From Cyprinodon diabolis (lineage: Eukaryota; Chordata; Actinopteri; Cyprinodontiformes; Cyprinodontidae), in contig CM060069.1 of assembly GCA_030533445.1 (NCBI GenBank), positions 33,032,337 through 33,096,336 on the forward strand: a stretch of DNA of 64,000 nt, read 5' to 3'. Below are positions 47,006 through 59,596 of the stretch, piece by piece (position 1 is the stretch's first letter; every line of letters starts with the position of its first letter). A program made the position numbers and the translations under genes. Below the pieces are notes generated by a model, which did no database searches, was not told the DNA's origin, and was given only the letters and a program-made list of their open reading frames with translations.

Positions 47006-48094
47006 CGTAAGTATTGTAATGTAGTGCTGCAAATTTTCTTCACAAATAGTGCTCTCAGATAATGACAGTCAATGACAGCGCAGTCACTTGCTTTTGTGAA
47101 GACTCTGTTAATGTCCATGGTTGTGGGAGGTTTAGTGGGAGGTGTGCTGTACAAAGTTATTCGAATTGGCAGCTTTTGTAAGTTAAAATTGATCAAGAAA
47201 ACCAAGCTTATCTTCCACACTGAATCATTAAAAGATACAAAAATTTGGATTGTATTTCAGGACTTTTGACCATTATTTTCTGGTAACAGAAGTGGGTCCT
47301 AATTTGCATTTGATAGTGTTTGAAATCATGGCTGGATTAGACCCTTTTTCATTTTGTATTTTAGTTTGAGCATTTCCAATGTCATCTTTCATTCATGTTT
47401 TTTCTGTAATCTTACAGCAGATGATGTGAATTGACAAAGTAATGTTTACTTCCTTTTTCATATGCTAATTTTTTTAATGAAAGACTTATTTTTCTCCTCT
47501 CCTACATACCAACGTGCAAAACATTTGCCCTTACCATTGCCATTTTTGTCATTCTTTTTTCCCACCTTTTATAAATTGCATTCATTTATTCAGAAATATG
47601 TTCTTGGTTCTGATACTGACTGTTGGACAATCTTTTCACTGCAAAGAACAGTTACAACAGATAATAGAAATGAAGGACTCTGTCTCTACAGTATCAAGCA
47701 ACAAATAAAATAAATGCTCAATCAAATCAGTTTTTTTGTAAGAACAAGGTTGATATTTAAGTTCTGATACAGTACAAAACTAAAGTTTTTAAAGTATTTA
47801 TTGATGTTTAATTAAATTGACTCATGAAAAAAGTAGAGCTTATTTTTAAGGGAAGGGAAAACAAACATTTTTTGCCTGTGGCCATATATTTTGGCACAAC
47901 TAATTAAACATTTTTAGGTATAAGGTTGATGTTTATAAAAAGTTAGATTTCAAATTTCTAGTCCAAGCACAGAATTCAAACAGAAGTATTCAACTGAGCT
48001 CCTGAAAAATGGAACGGTATGGCTGAATAGAAAATCCATCAATATGTCTTTCCAAGTAAAACTATCAGGTTGGGTAAGAAGAGCATAAGAAAAA
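47006..48094. other. AT-rich sequence, nothing recognised
   Basis: Short frames only; one at 47072-47269 has a hydrophobic stretch but no known domain. Confidence 0.45.
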
Positions 48095-48168
48095 TGCAGC
48101 CAAGATTCCTATTTTAACTAGAAAACAGCTGCTGAGATCTACAGCTCAGGAAAATGGCTGAGAGGGGA

Positions 48169-48180
48169 GTTAATAGTTTG
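48169..48180. repeat. Left imperfect target duplication of the truncated RTE
   Basis: GTTAATAGTTTG, matching 48637-48648 (GTTAATATATTG) at 10 of 12 positions. Confidence 0.5.
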
Positions 48181-48636
48181 CCATCCATCCATCCATCCAT
48201 CCATCCATCCATCCATCCATCCATCTTCCTCCGCTTATCCGGGGTCGGGTCGCGGGGGCATCAGCTTAAGAAGGGAGGCCCAGACTTCCCTCTCCCCAGC
48301 CACTTCTTCCAGCTCTTCAGGAGGAACCCCAAGGCGTTCCCAGGCCAGCCGAGAAACATAGTCTCTCCAGCGTGTCCTGGGTCTTCCCCGGGGCCTCCCC
48401 CCGGTGGGACGTGCCCGGAACACCTCACCAGGGAGGCGTCCAGGAGGCATCCTAAACAGATGCCCAAGCCACCTCAACTGGCTCCTCTCGACGTGGAGGA
48501 GCAGCGGCTCTACTCCGAGTCCCTCCCGGATGACCGAGCTTCTTACCCTATCTCTAAGGGAGAGCCCAGCCACCCTACGGAGGAAACCCATTTCGGCCGC
48601 TTGTATCCACGATCTCGTTCTTTCGGTCATGACCCA
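48181..48636 (-). mobile_element. 5'-truncated Rex3-like RTE LINE (3' 456 bp)
   Basis: Read on the minus strand it begins within the TERTRS-x-IQAAEMGFLRR block, runs through GRPRGRPRTRWRDYVSRLAW and EVAGEREVWASLLK to the stop, and ends in about ten GGAT units (48182-48224 on the plus strand, seen as CATC). It is nearly identical to the 3' end of 15159-18341. 5' truncation with a GGATG-type tail and a near-perfect 12 bp direct repeat is standard for LINE insertion. The coding part is the C-terminal end of the reverse-transcriptase protein only and cannot work alone. Confidence 0.88.
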
Positions 48637-49374
48637 GTTAATATATTGGATTCCACAAATAAGAACCTTCATAGAAAAGTGGCAGGACAAAATCCAATGT
48701 TGAAAGAAAGCCGGAGTACGTGAAGCCCGGTAACATGCAGAGAAAGGATCTCTGATTGCATAAAACCCAATTATTTTTGCCAAACATGCAAAATACTATA
48801 GTGAGCAAAAAACAAAACAAAAACAAAACATAAACACACCATTCACACTATGAAGCATGATGGTAGCAGCATTGTGCTAAGGATCATGTTTTTAGATAAG
48901 GCTGAATATACAGTAGGACAATGATGGGGGAAAACCTTATATGGGTTTCAACATGCATGAAAATGGAGAGATTTCCAAGACCAAAACCAGAAACATGAAC
49001 CCACAGCTACTGTTATGTGAAACTTTATGACGCTGTTTTAATGGCTCAAAGTACAGATGTAAATCTAATTTAGAAGAACCTGTGACAAGACAAATGGCTA
49101 TAGTTACTATCCATATATCCTAATGGGGTTTGAGCTGCATATATTCCAAAATAACCAGCAAAATGTTTAGTGTCAGTCTCAGCCTGGTACAGACATACCT
49201 CAAATTTCTTGCAGCTGTAACTGATACAAAGTCTAATTAAGAACATATTGAATTACGAGAGCTGAATAGATGTAGAAAGCACTCTTTTAAGATTTTTGAC
49301 TTTTGAAACACTGTACACATAATAGTTTTCAGGGCACAAAAATGATGACGACTTCAGGAACTTTGCATATTATC

Positions 49375-49519
49375 TTGAATGAAGAGAGGTTGGAGCACAC
49401 AAAGAGACCAAGCTATTGGAATGTCAACAAGCCAGTGAGAAGCTTAGTTGTGAATGTGTGTGTTTCTCTGTTTGAATTTGATGAAAGTAGCTCAGAGGAG
49501 GATGAAAACACATATATGT
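49375..49519 (+). repeat. 145 bp duplicated segment, copy A
   Basis: Matches 52576-52713 with three substitutions and one 7-base indel. In this copy an open frame spans the whole segment and includes RPSYWNVNKPVRSLVVNVC and then an acidic EFDESSSEEDENTYM stretch. I recognise no protein. See the finding for why it may be coding-derived. Confidence 0.85.
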
Positions 49520-49984
49520 GCATATTATTATATAGATAAATGTATCAACTGACACTTAACAAAAGAAGTAGAGAAGAATTGCACAGCTAAGCCAGCAATA
49601 TCTCAGTTTAATTTTATTGGTTGACTTCTTTGAAAAGGGTGATATGTTAAGATAAGACTTTGGTTCTTTGGTTTTACTGCTTTACCTGGATTTAAGAAAG
49701 TATGTTTGTTTGATCCAATTTTGACATCAAATTTAGTGACATAAAGCTTATCGAAATTAAATTAATGTGTTCATCTCTCTGAGACCTTACACAGAAAATA
49801 ATGGTCCACATGAAATACAATTAGAATGAAACCTTTGATGGTGTTACACAGTTAACACTGCGATAGAGTTAGATCAACATTCTAAACAGTTGTAACTCAG
49901 CACTTATCCGAATTGAATAGCACTAGTGTATAGTGTCAAAAGTAATTTATCCTGTGGTGCTGGTGAGTAACACTGTCACAGCAG
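49520..49984. other. AT-rich sequence, nothing recognised
   Basis: No domain, repeat end or RNA gene recognised. Confidence 0.45.
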
Positions 49985-50215
49985 ATCGGAAGTATTAATC
50001 CAACTCCTAGGGCAGGGGTCTTCCACCCTGCTGCTCAAAATCTACTGTCCTGCAGGTTCTGGATGCATCTCTGCTCCAACTGGATAAAATTAATGGCTTT
50101 TTACCCGGTCTTTTCCAAACTATGACAGGCTGAGGAGATAATTCAGTCAGTTGTTTTTAACAAATAAGAGTTCACAGGAATAGTTGGAATTCAACTCTGC
50201 AGATTACTACCAACC
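49985..50215. mobile_element. Decayed MITE, probably hAT-related (tentative)
   Basis: 'ggcaggggtcttccaccctg' then 'actgtcctgcaggttctg' and 'ctgctccaac' resemble a frequent fish non-autonomous hAT element. The right end is not clear. Related text occurs at 55320-55760 and 55825-56035. Confidence 0.35.
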
Positions 50216-52235
50216 TTTTGGACTATTGCATACTTTGAAGTGTTGAATTAATATATAAAACATCAACAATGGAAAATGTAACCTGTTTGATTTTGCCCTG
50301 TAGATGTGAAATGTGAATTTCAAACCCTGAATATTTTTAACACTTTTCATTGTTTTGAAAAGAAAAAAAAAGGTTATGTCTACAAAATTCCTGCTTATGA
50401 TTGGGTAGAATTTTTTTTATTTTCAGAGGAGACCTCATTACCCGCAGACCAGCCTCATTACTTCACAGTTAGATACTGTATATTCCTGCCTCCAGTAGAA
50501 TAGTAAAACACGTGGGCGCATGTGTGCTCATAGAAATGGACACAATGAATTCCTCTTTTCTTTTTACAATGAATGAATGCCTCTTTTTTCAGCTTTGGGG
50601 CTAACACATGTACTCTCATGTCTTCAGCAGTGAGATACAAAGTGTCTATCTTTTAACAGGTAGATTTGCATGTCCGGAGTTCTAAGCTCTAGTAGAAGAT
50701 GTGGGTAAAAATAATAAAAAGAGGTGTATATAGGCAGATCCCAGATCTGTCAAAAATTAAATAGTCAAAACCTATGTTTTTTTGTCCTTTCTCTTTCCTA
50801 CCACTGAGGAATATGGTTTATTTACTTCTTACTCTCCCAACCTATTACTATATATGGGTATCTAAACTGTAATAGGAGATAACATTGACGCTTGCACCTA
50901 GAAATGACCCTTTATTCCCCCTAAAGTGTAATAAAAGGAAGCACTTTGATTAGAGGAGAGGCTGCTGTTTTTGCTTTTACCTTTTGTTAATTTCTACACG
51001 TGTACAGCCTTTGCTATCTTTAAATTAATTGAGTTTTATGTATATTGCCACAGTGGTTTTGGCAAGCTACTCTAAAAAACAAAATGTGTTTCACCTTTTG
51101 CTAATTTTATTCTATTTCAATCATGAATATCAATAATTATGACCTTTTTTTACCATGCTTTATATGCACACATAAATTAAGACTATAATATAATGCAGTA
51201 CATACTGTATCTTTATCCATGAGCATGTGTAAATGATGAGTAAAATAAAAAGCAGCTGTAAACAAAATCCAGTTCACTTCACCCATAGTGCAGCTAATTA
51301 CATATTCATAAAAAAAATAAAAGATCTGACTTGTGTGTGCATGAGCTCACCCCATCTCCCGTGTGTCTCACAGTAATTATTTAGTATAACTCCAAATGAT
51401 GAATCTAAATATTTTAATGATGGCTGAGAGAAGTAAGGTTGTAGTCCATGTGGACAAAGGAGATCATACAGGTAGAGGTAAATAGGCTTAAAATTTAATC
51501 AAGAATTTTTATCATCTTTTGGTTGTTTAATTATTTGTATCATTACAAAAAGCATCGACAGCCACCATTGATCCTGATCATTTTAACAGATCACTGCGTA
51601 CCAGAAAAATCTGTGGAGAATAAATGTGGTTTGTTTCTGAACATTGTTTTTGGAGGCTTAGTTCTACTAGTATATTAATTCAAAGTAAGTAGTAAGCAAA
51701 GAAAATAATACAATTGTCGATATTTATTATTTTCCAGGATTAACAAGAATTTGAAGTCATAACATTTATTATGAAGACGTTGCAAAAAAATATGCAGCTA
51801 TGTCATTTTTGACCCACTTAGGTCTTAAGAAAGCTACCTACTGTTGCTTTACTCTCTTATCATAGTCATAGACAGGTTTACATATATTAGTCTGTACATG
51901 TAAAAATAAATAAATAAATAAATAAATACTTTTTACAACGAATGCCTCATAAAATCTTAAATTCTGCACATTTTGGACACAATGTGCTACATTTTAAGGA
52001 TTCCCCAAATATGCTCTTAAGATAATCTGGTGAAATATTCCTGTATGTGCGTTACGCTTGATCTAGTTAATTTGTAAAGCTAAGAACGTTTTGTTGTACT
52101 TTCTGTGGCTGTACACCACACTGTCAGAACGACCTGTTATTTACATACAATATTTTATTGTCATCTTAAGGGTATGTTAGGCGTTGAAACTAAACTGACA
52201 TTTCTAAAATCTTACTTTAGATCACGAAATAAATA
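50216..52235. other. AT-rich sequence, nothing recognised
   Basis: Includes a short AAAT repeat at 51907-51927. No coding signal recognised. Confidence 0.45.
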
Positions 52236-52288
52236 ATATATATATATATATATATATATATGTATTTATATATATATATATATATATA
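52236..52288. repeat. (TA)n microsatellite
   Basis: TA repeat with one interruption at 52261-52266. Confidence 0.93.
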
Positions 52289-52471
52289 AATCTGTTACCA
52301 AAAAAAGGCCTAATAGATGCAAAGCTGTGAATGAATCCTTTAAAACATTTGCCACCCAATGTTTGTATATATTTTGCTGCTGCAAAAATGGAAGAGATTT
52401 CCAGATATGATCACTGGGTTGATTTGTCTGTTTTTGTAAAAAAGGTTATAGATGGAATAAGAGTAAAAACT

Positions 52472-52507
52472 TGTGTGTGTGTGTGTGTGTGTGGGGGGGG
52501 GGGGGGG
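52472..52507. repeat. (GT)n followed by G15
   Basis: GT repeat 52472-52492 passes into fifteen G (52493-52507). Confidence 0.95.
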
Positions 52508-52575
52508 TGCAGATAAGACACATATGAGTGAGAGCAAATGAGTGAGTGAGAGAAAAGAAAGTTCAGAGGTCTGTT

Positions 52576-52713
52576 TTGAATGAAGAGAGCACACAAAGAG
52601 GCCAAGCTACTGGAATGTCAACAAGCCAGTGAGAAGCTTAGTTGTGAATGTGTGTATTTCTCTGTTTGAATTTGATGAAAGTAGCTCAGAGGAGGATGAA
52701 AACACATATATGT
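52576..52713 (+). repeat. 145 bp duplicated segment, copy B
   Basis: Second copy of 49375-49519, same orientation, 3.2 kb apart, lacking 7 bases. The frame shared with copy A stays open here from about 52582 to 52910, 93 codons from the first ATG (52629), running beyond the duplicated part. No domain recognised. Confidence 0.85.
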
Positions 52714-52913
52714 ACAACAGAGCTCATGCAAGTGCAGGAAAAGTGAAGACTCTAACACAGATGTTCACAGTGGGCTTAGAAATGCTCAGTTCTGACATAT
52801 GCACAATCACCAACTCCACTTCCTACCTCCAAACCCCTGAGCTGGACCTTGTTTGGAGCTGCGATGAGCCGTGTAAAATGAAGAGCAAACATACCTGGAT
52901 GTCATTATAGCCT

Positions 52914-54859
52914 CGGCTGCAGTCTGGCCTTTCATCGGAACACAGACTGTGTGCGCATGTAAGCATATGCCTTTTATTTTTGCAAATGTTCTCATGTGAA
53001 GTTTTTCTTTGCATGCCAACAGATAAGCAAAATAGTGTTTCTGAGAGCATGTGATTCTTTTTTTTTAGTTGGGCTATTGTTGCCAAACAGAGCAACAGAC
53101 ATGACACAGAAATGAATGCATTAAAAAAGCTTTCCTTTGTAGCACTACATCTTGCTGGTTACCACTTTTTGCCCCTCATTTTTCTATTTCAATTTCCTCT
53201 TTTCCTTCAAAGAAGGCTTACCACACACAGTCATCCATAAAACACATGTTTTGACATTCCCTTTAAACACAAACAAAGCCCCTTAATTTCCTTCCTTTGC
53301 TTGGCCAGTTGTAGCAGCTCTGACTTTTCTCCATTTCAGTGGTTTCACAGTCTTAAACAAAAAGTCTGACCTGTCTGTGGCCACAGCAAGGCAAAGCAAG
53401 TGTGTTTCTGAGCGCATGTTCTCTGCAGATTTAGACCGTGAGGAAGGAAATTAAGGTAAATTTTAATTAAAAAACCAAACTTGCTTACACGTGTTCATCA
53501 TTTTTGCTGATATTTTAGCTGCTGCTCCGTCTCTGCTAATTGGGTAGACTGCACACCTGAAAAAGCAAATAACCAAAAACAGAACCATGCTTCATGTGAC
53601 CAGTGCCAAGTATTAAAAGCACATGTTTCATTGAGAAAGTAATAAAGGAAATTAATTTATTTTCCTTAGATAGAAGGAACTTGAAAACAACTGACATTTT
53701 GGCCATTATAGAACATTATTGATTCTGGCTGTGTTTGCCATGTCTACTGCTTATCGACTGTCTGTAGCTGCACTTTTTTCTATTTATTAGAATTGCTTTT
53801 CATGTATTCAAGAGTTTATTTTTAGTGTATGGGGGAACCTTTTTTGACAGCATGTGAAAATGATTTTTGTACTGAACTGCTGAAGAAAGTGTTCCTTTAA
53901 TAATAAGGGAGCATATAGATATACTAAGACACAATCCCTCCCTAATGGAAGTACATACAGTTTGTGCATATGCTTAATGCACCTGTGCATGCAAGGAAAA
54001 AAGGGGCTGTTTAAAAGTCTGTTTAGCTGTTTGCATGCCTATTTGCACAACTGAGTCGCCCAGATTGCACACAGATATACACTCTTTTTGAAAAGCTGTT
54101 CTGTTATTCCCTGTAAGCATGGGCAAACTGCTTATATTCAACATTTCACAGGAGTACATAAACATCTGCAAGATTTTTTTTTTTCTGTGTTTTGTTTTCT
54201 GACCTCACATTTCTTTTTCCAAGTTGAGCGTGTGGACTATGTATGGTTAGGGCTTAGAGCTGCATACTGTTCTGCTGATGTGTCTGTGTGTGTTAGGGAG
54301 AAGCCAACCCTTTGGACCATTCTACCTCTTCTCACTTAAAATACTCTCATACAGAAGTTTGTTTAGCAGTAAATGACTTGCAGCAATACTCATGCCCCTT
54401 AAATTTTTCCACATTGGTTTAATTTAGAGGCACAAACTAGAGTATTTGATTTATTGTATGTACCATAGTAGCTCAATGAAAAATCATGCAGAATCTAGAA
54501 GTGAAAAGAAAATATCCACTGATTTAAAATAAAGAAATTGAATAGGAAATCTAGAAAAGGTTACAAGAACTTTTATTCGGCCCCATTTAATCTGATTTTC
54601 CTTCATAATCTAGTACAGCTAAGTAAATTTAAGAGGTTACTTAACTAGAAAATATTTTTTAGTGAAGTAACAGCATTTCAAAGACTGAACACTCTAGATG
54701 GATCAGGAATTAAACCGTTGACTAGTTTAAAGAAGGGCTGGTATATAAGGCAACATCCCAAGATTCAAGCAACATAGACAGCACATTATCTTAATCTATA
54801 ATAACAAAAACAAAGAAAGAGAATTGGACAAATGCAAAGCAGCACAGCTATCCATGACC
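52914..54859. other. Non-coding sequence, nothing recognised
   Basis: Short frames only, without known domains. Confidence 0.45.
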
Positions 54860-54950
54860 TATACTCTGACGGTATTGGAATGGGCAGTTTTTTACAAACT
54901 ATTAACCCTAGAGGAGCTGCAGAGATCCACAGTTAAGTCACAGGAATATA
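54860..54950 (+). mobile_element. Short Tc1-type relic (tentative)
   Basis: 'ctagaggagctgcagagatc' plus 'cacagttaagtcac' matches the same Tc1-type coding stretch as the piece at 48127 beside the truncated RTE. Only about 90 bp is recognisable. Confidence 0.35.
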
Positions 54951-55319
54951 TTGATCTCACAAATTTAAGCTTTTCTTAAAAATGAATGATTAAAGATGTT
55001 CTTTTTGCATTTTCTGCAACCCATATAAGCGACGCAGCATACACACAACAGAGTGATCAGGTCTGGTGAACCCAAGAATGAACCTGAATGAATTAAACCT
55101 TAAAACCAGCAACATGTTTATGGCTTTTCTTCAAAACGTTCAAGGGAGCTGGTCAAAGTTGATCAAACAACAGATGAAACTAAATATTAGGCAATTACAA
55201 AAGCAAAAAAAAAAAAGTTACAGCAGAGATCCCAAACACTTTATGGCTTGAACTATCTTTTAGATATTTTACTGGTACGAAAACTAAATTAGATGGCTGC
55301 CTTGTCTTTCGATGTTGCT

Positions 55320-55760
55320 CTGGAGCAGCGTTTTTCAACCCTTGTGCTCTAGGCACACTGCCCTGCATTTCTTACCAGAGTAGAATCATGACCCACATTA
55401 TTGGTCAAGTATTAAGCTACAGTATTTCGATGAAATCAATTCACCACAGATGGAGTAACATTATAAAAAGCATCAACAAGAAGTATTTTTTTCCCATTTC
55501 TATGAGGTCCTTTAATATCTTTGAGTACTTAAATATAGTTTATCAAGGACCACAATTTTGGAAATCAGGTTTCCTAACCCCGCCCACTGTCCTTCATGTT
55601 TTAGATGGGTCTCTATTTAAGCACACCTGATTCAAATGATTGCAGTAACTCTTCGGCAGCTATCAAATGCTGCAAAAGACTGTTAATTACCTTTACATTC
55701 AGTTCCGGTGAGTCAAGGTAGGGAAACACCAATGGACAGTTGGTTCCGAGGATCAGTGTT
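55320..55760. mobile_element. Decayed hAT-like MITE (tentative)
   Basis: 'gcagcgtttttcaaccctt' at the left and 'gcacacctgattcaaatgat' near 55620 are characteristic of a fish hAT-type repeat. About 200 AT-rich bases lie between; the right end is uncertain. Confidence 0.35.
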
Positions 55761-55824
55761 CAGAAATCTTGTCTTAAACAACTGACTCAGGTATGTTGAA
55801 GCATAGAAGCTTCTAAAACAGCAG

Positions 55825-56035
55825 TGTCAACTCCAGGCCTTAAGGACTGGTATCCTGCAACTTTTAGATGTAACTTGCTTCAGCACACCTGAATCAAACA
55901 TTCAGGACATAATTAGCACTTTGCAGAACTTGGCCGCATGCTGAGAAGGTAATTAAGCTATAATTTAGGGCTGTTGGATCAGGGACATGTCTATAATTTG
56001 CAGGACTTGAGGACTTGAGGTTAAGACATATGCGT
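55825..56035. mobile_element. Decayed hAT-like MITE, second copy (tentative)
   Basis: 'cagtgtcaactccaggcctt' at the left, 'cagcacacctgaatcaaaca' in the middle and 'ggatcagggacatgtctata' towards the right give the roughly palindromic layout of a fish hAT MITE. Confidence 0.45.
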
Positions 56036-59000
56036 AAAAGACTTAAAATTTAGTTAAATGTTCATATTTTTGCAATTAAGCAACCCTAAACTTATAACCA
56101 GAGGTTCAACGAAGTGATTTGACTGAAGTATAGTGATTATTTGGGTCGATATTTTACAATAGCTCTAACGTACTTTGTGGTGGTCTATCTATTCACATCC
56201 CCCAAAAAACTTGGAGGATTGTAGTTGTAAACTCATAGTGTTTGAAAGGAAAATATAATGGAATTTAGATACTTTGGAAATGCGATGTATTCCATTAGGA
56301 TTGTCTGATGATGATTTTAATTAATGATGTGATTTTACTAATTAACTGTTCATTTGTTTTGTCTAAGAACTTGGCTTTGATCTTATCATTGGCATGGACA
56401 TTATTCCTAATCATCATTATAACCTGATGTGTTCATTTACCTAAATTCCTTTGAACTCCCAGAAACAGAAGCCGGGAAACAGTACACCACACATTTTGAC
56501 AAGTCTCCCTTTGAAGTCAACTTTATTCATGAAGACTACTAGAAAGACAGTCTGAGCTGTCAAAGAAAATTATTCACTGATAATGATTTTCATTGTAGCT
56601 GATGTTCTGTTCAGCATTCTCAGTCTTCTTCTGACAAATGATGAGTGTGAAACTGTAAGTAAACTTTAGGATCAGGCACAGAGCTACAACACTGCAGGCT
56701 CTCTTCCAGTATAAATAAATCCATGTGTCTTGGAGTTTGTGTGTTGGTGTGTGTGTGTGTGTGTGCTCCGCGGAGTGGCTCTGGAGATATTTTTTTCACA
56801 CCCTCTTTTGGAGTCCTTTATACCTTCCAGCTGAAAGTCAGAAGAATGAGCAGTCATCTGTGTCTCCTCAGCTCCTTGAATTACAGATATGACAATGTGT
56901 TTTTACAGTCTCCAAACCCAACAGCATAACTTTCCAAATTCTCATTGCCTATTGTATTTTTGAGTACACTTTAATGGAGAGTGAAACACACAATGAGAAG
57001 GAAGGCTTATGCATATTTGAGTATGCAGGCTATTTGTTTGTTTTCATTTTTCATTATGTACTATGTCTACATGAATGCAAATGATCTACTCCACTTCTCC
57101 AAAAATACTCATATTCAGATCTTCTGGTGCTGTATTTAGTGGTGTTAAGACAAAACTGCAGTCACAATCTCAAAACAAGAAAAAGCAAAAAAAAAAAAAA
57201 AAAAACTGAAAGTTAGCTGCAGTGCAGCACAGTTCAGGTTTTTGTGAAAAAAAAATCTAACACATGTTCACATTTTTAGCCTGTTTAAGCTATCATTAAA
57301 GGATGGTTTACAAACAAATCAGTCTGGCAACATTTAAAACGTCAAACTGACGAATGAATCCTTGACTTTTGCAGTGGGTGATTGTTTGAATAAGAACTGG
57401 GAGGGTTTTGTATAGTTTTCAGAATAAAGATTTTTCAGAAAGAAAAACTATAATTTAATAAATAATTCAGTGAAATTAATTAAGATCATACAGAGAGTGG
57501 CAGGTGATTCTTCCCTGTTCTAGAAGTTGACATTTCAATATATGACTATATTATATGTGTATTTATATCCCATTTTATGTGTCTTATTATATTAAAACTA
57601 TACTATACTACTACAGTATATTAAAACAATATTTTCATGCAGTGGATTTTAATTTACACTAGATCATGTAAAGGTAAATGTTCATCTAGTCATGGCTTGT
57701 AAGATAACACTACGAAAGGTGCATATCTATTTAATCCCAAATAATTTTTACTGACCAAGTTTATGTACCTATACTGTACCGACCAAAAATGTCACTTATG
57801 TCTAAAAGAGTCTTTGTTTTACTGCATATATGTATGTGTTTAGATTGACGGCTTGGCCTAAATGAGCAGATAAATACAGCTATATACAGCAAGATTTAAA
57901 AATGCATTATCTTAAGATGGTAGTTAAATATAAAGTAGGAGATCTGCTCTCTCTCTGTCTCGATAGATAGATAGATCACTTGCAGTTTTTTTTTTGTTAA
58001 AAGTTTAGGGAGTTTTCTGCAGCTTTAGCTCCTTTGTCAAGGTCAGGCTGTATATTTGAAGAGTGTTCCATGATGAAGGCAGTAATTTTACTGATATTAT
58101 CTTGGAACCCAGAAAAATTGTCGTATATTACAGGCCATTAATTAAGGCAATCATTCTCTCATCCCTCTCTTCTCATCTCCCTTTGAAACCCTTTCCTCCC
58201 CCTTTTCCCCTTCCTCTCTCATCCCCCTTTCTTATTTGACTTGAACTTCTTGCATGCCCCCTTTTCTACACCTTTTCATCATGTATTTGACCTTCGTTCT
58301 TCTCTTTTTCTTTCTCTCCCTCAATGGCTCGTTTTTATGTTTCTCCGTATTCCATCCTGTTACCATTTCCAGCTCTCTTTCCTTTCTTTCTGTCTCCACA
58401 TGCTCATGTTGTTTAATAAATGAGAGGATTGATATTAGCACTGACCTTCTGAGTTGGGCTCTTGAGAAAGGCTCAGGGAGATGTTAGCCATGTGATTAAC
58501 CAATAAGATTAGAGCTGTAAGGGAGCCTTCTGCAGGCCTGGGTCTGATTATTATTAAAGCAAGCAAAAAAAAAGTCTGTTTTCTGAAAGCCCATGATATA
58601 CATCAACTTTTTCTGAGGTTTATCAGCCTTCCTCTAATATCGCTATTCATAGCTTTTTGCTTTTGAAATTATATTTATGACATTCCCTTGGCAGGCAAGC
58701 TGGTTCTAATTGCAATTCTATGGGCTGAAACTGTATATCTTATCAGTGGCGGTTTTTGATATGAATTACATAAGTAACCACCCAAGGAAATACAAAGTTT
58801 TGGGTTGGTATGAGAAATTAAAAAAACATAATGATGATAATTTCTGTCAACTCTGGCCCCGATGTTTTGCTCATTATATTTGTCAGGCAGTAGGGAGTGA
58901 TTGACCTCCCTGGTAGTATGGTGCACCATCTAAGCATTGTGGGTAAATGAATGTATCCAATGCCACGCTATAAATGTTTTTTTTTTTTTTTTTGGATTTT

Positions 59001-59594
59001 GTTGCAAGCTTCCACTAAGGGAGAAATTAAAGGGATACTTTTGTGTTGTGTAAGGAGCATAAACTGAATTTAATCAGCTCTATCAAGATTCCTGTAATAC
59101 TCAAGCCTAGACACAAGTGAATAGTGGACACTTTTTTCTGTTTTGTTTGTTTCCTGACTTCTCCAGGTGTAAAATTCACTCTGGGTTTGTGTTCATCACA
59201 GGAATTATTTAAAACATTAAAAGATTATTGTAGTGATGGATTTACCTTAGGTTGCCAATCCACCATGATCCACCTCTGTATGTCCTATCAGAACATTTGG
59301 AGAGAGTTTTGCTTTTTCCTCATACAATAAGAAAATGTTTAAAACAATATAACGGATCACCTACTTGCTGAAAGATTCAACTCTTCTCTGTTAGTTGACC
59401 CAAAAATCCAAAAGCAAAAGGCTGGGAGGGTGGAAAATCAAATCAAAAACTAATGGTGTTATTTGGAGAAAGGTCAGCAGAGCTGCTTAAGTAATGTATT
59501 ACATCATGCTGAATGTTACAGACTGTTAGCTGTGCACTGTATGCGTTGTCGGTACGGCATTTTTGCTGATTCTGATTCTTTTGTGAAGAGAATA
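56036..59594. other. Non-coding sequence with pyrimidine-rich tract
   Basis: A C/T-rich tract spans about 58150-58400, an A19 run lies at 57187-57205, a T run near 58977-58994, and a short GATA patch at 57961-57976. A balanced block at 58480-58560 is repeat-free but unexplained. No exon recognised. Confidence 0.4.
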
Positions 59595-59596
59595 TA

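Larger units (their letters stand above)
48095..49245 (+). mobile_element. Old Tc1-like relic split by an RTE fragment
   Basis: Pieces on both sides of 48181-48636 line up in family order with a fish Tc1-type transposon. The left piece is 'agctgctgagatctacagct' (48127-). To the right are 'aaagaaagccggagtac' (48704-), 'accattcacac' plus 'tatgaagcatgatggtagca' (MKHGGGS-like, 48838-), 'gctcaaagtacagatgtaaa' (a decayed SPDLNPIE block, 49045-), 'gagcctggtacagacatacc' and 'cttgcagctgtaactg' (49184-49225, C-terminal LV.TY...LAAV). Many indels and stops show great age. No inverted repeats could be placed. Confidence 0.6.
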
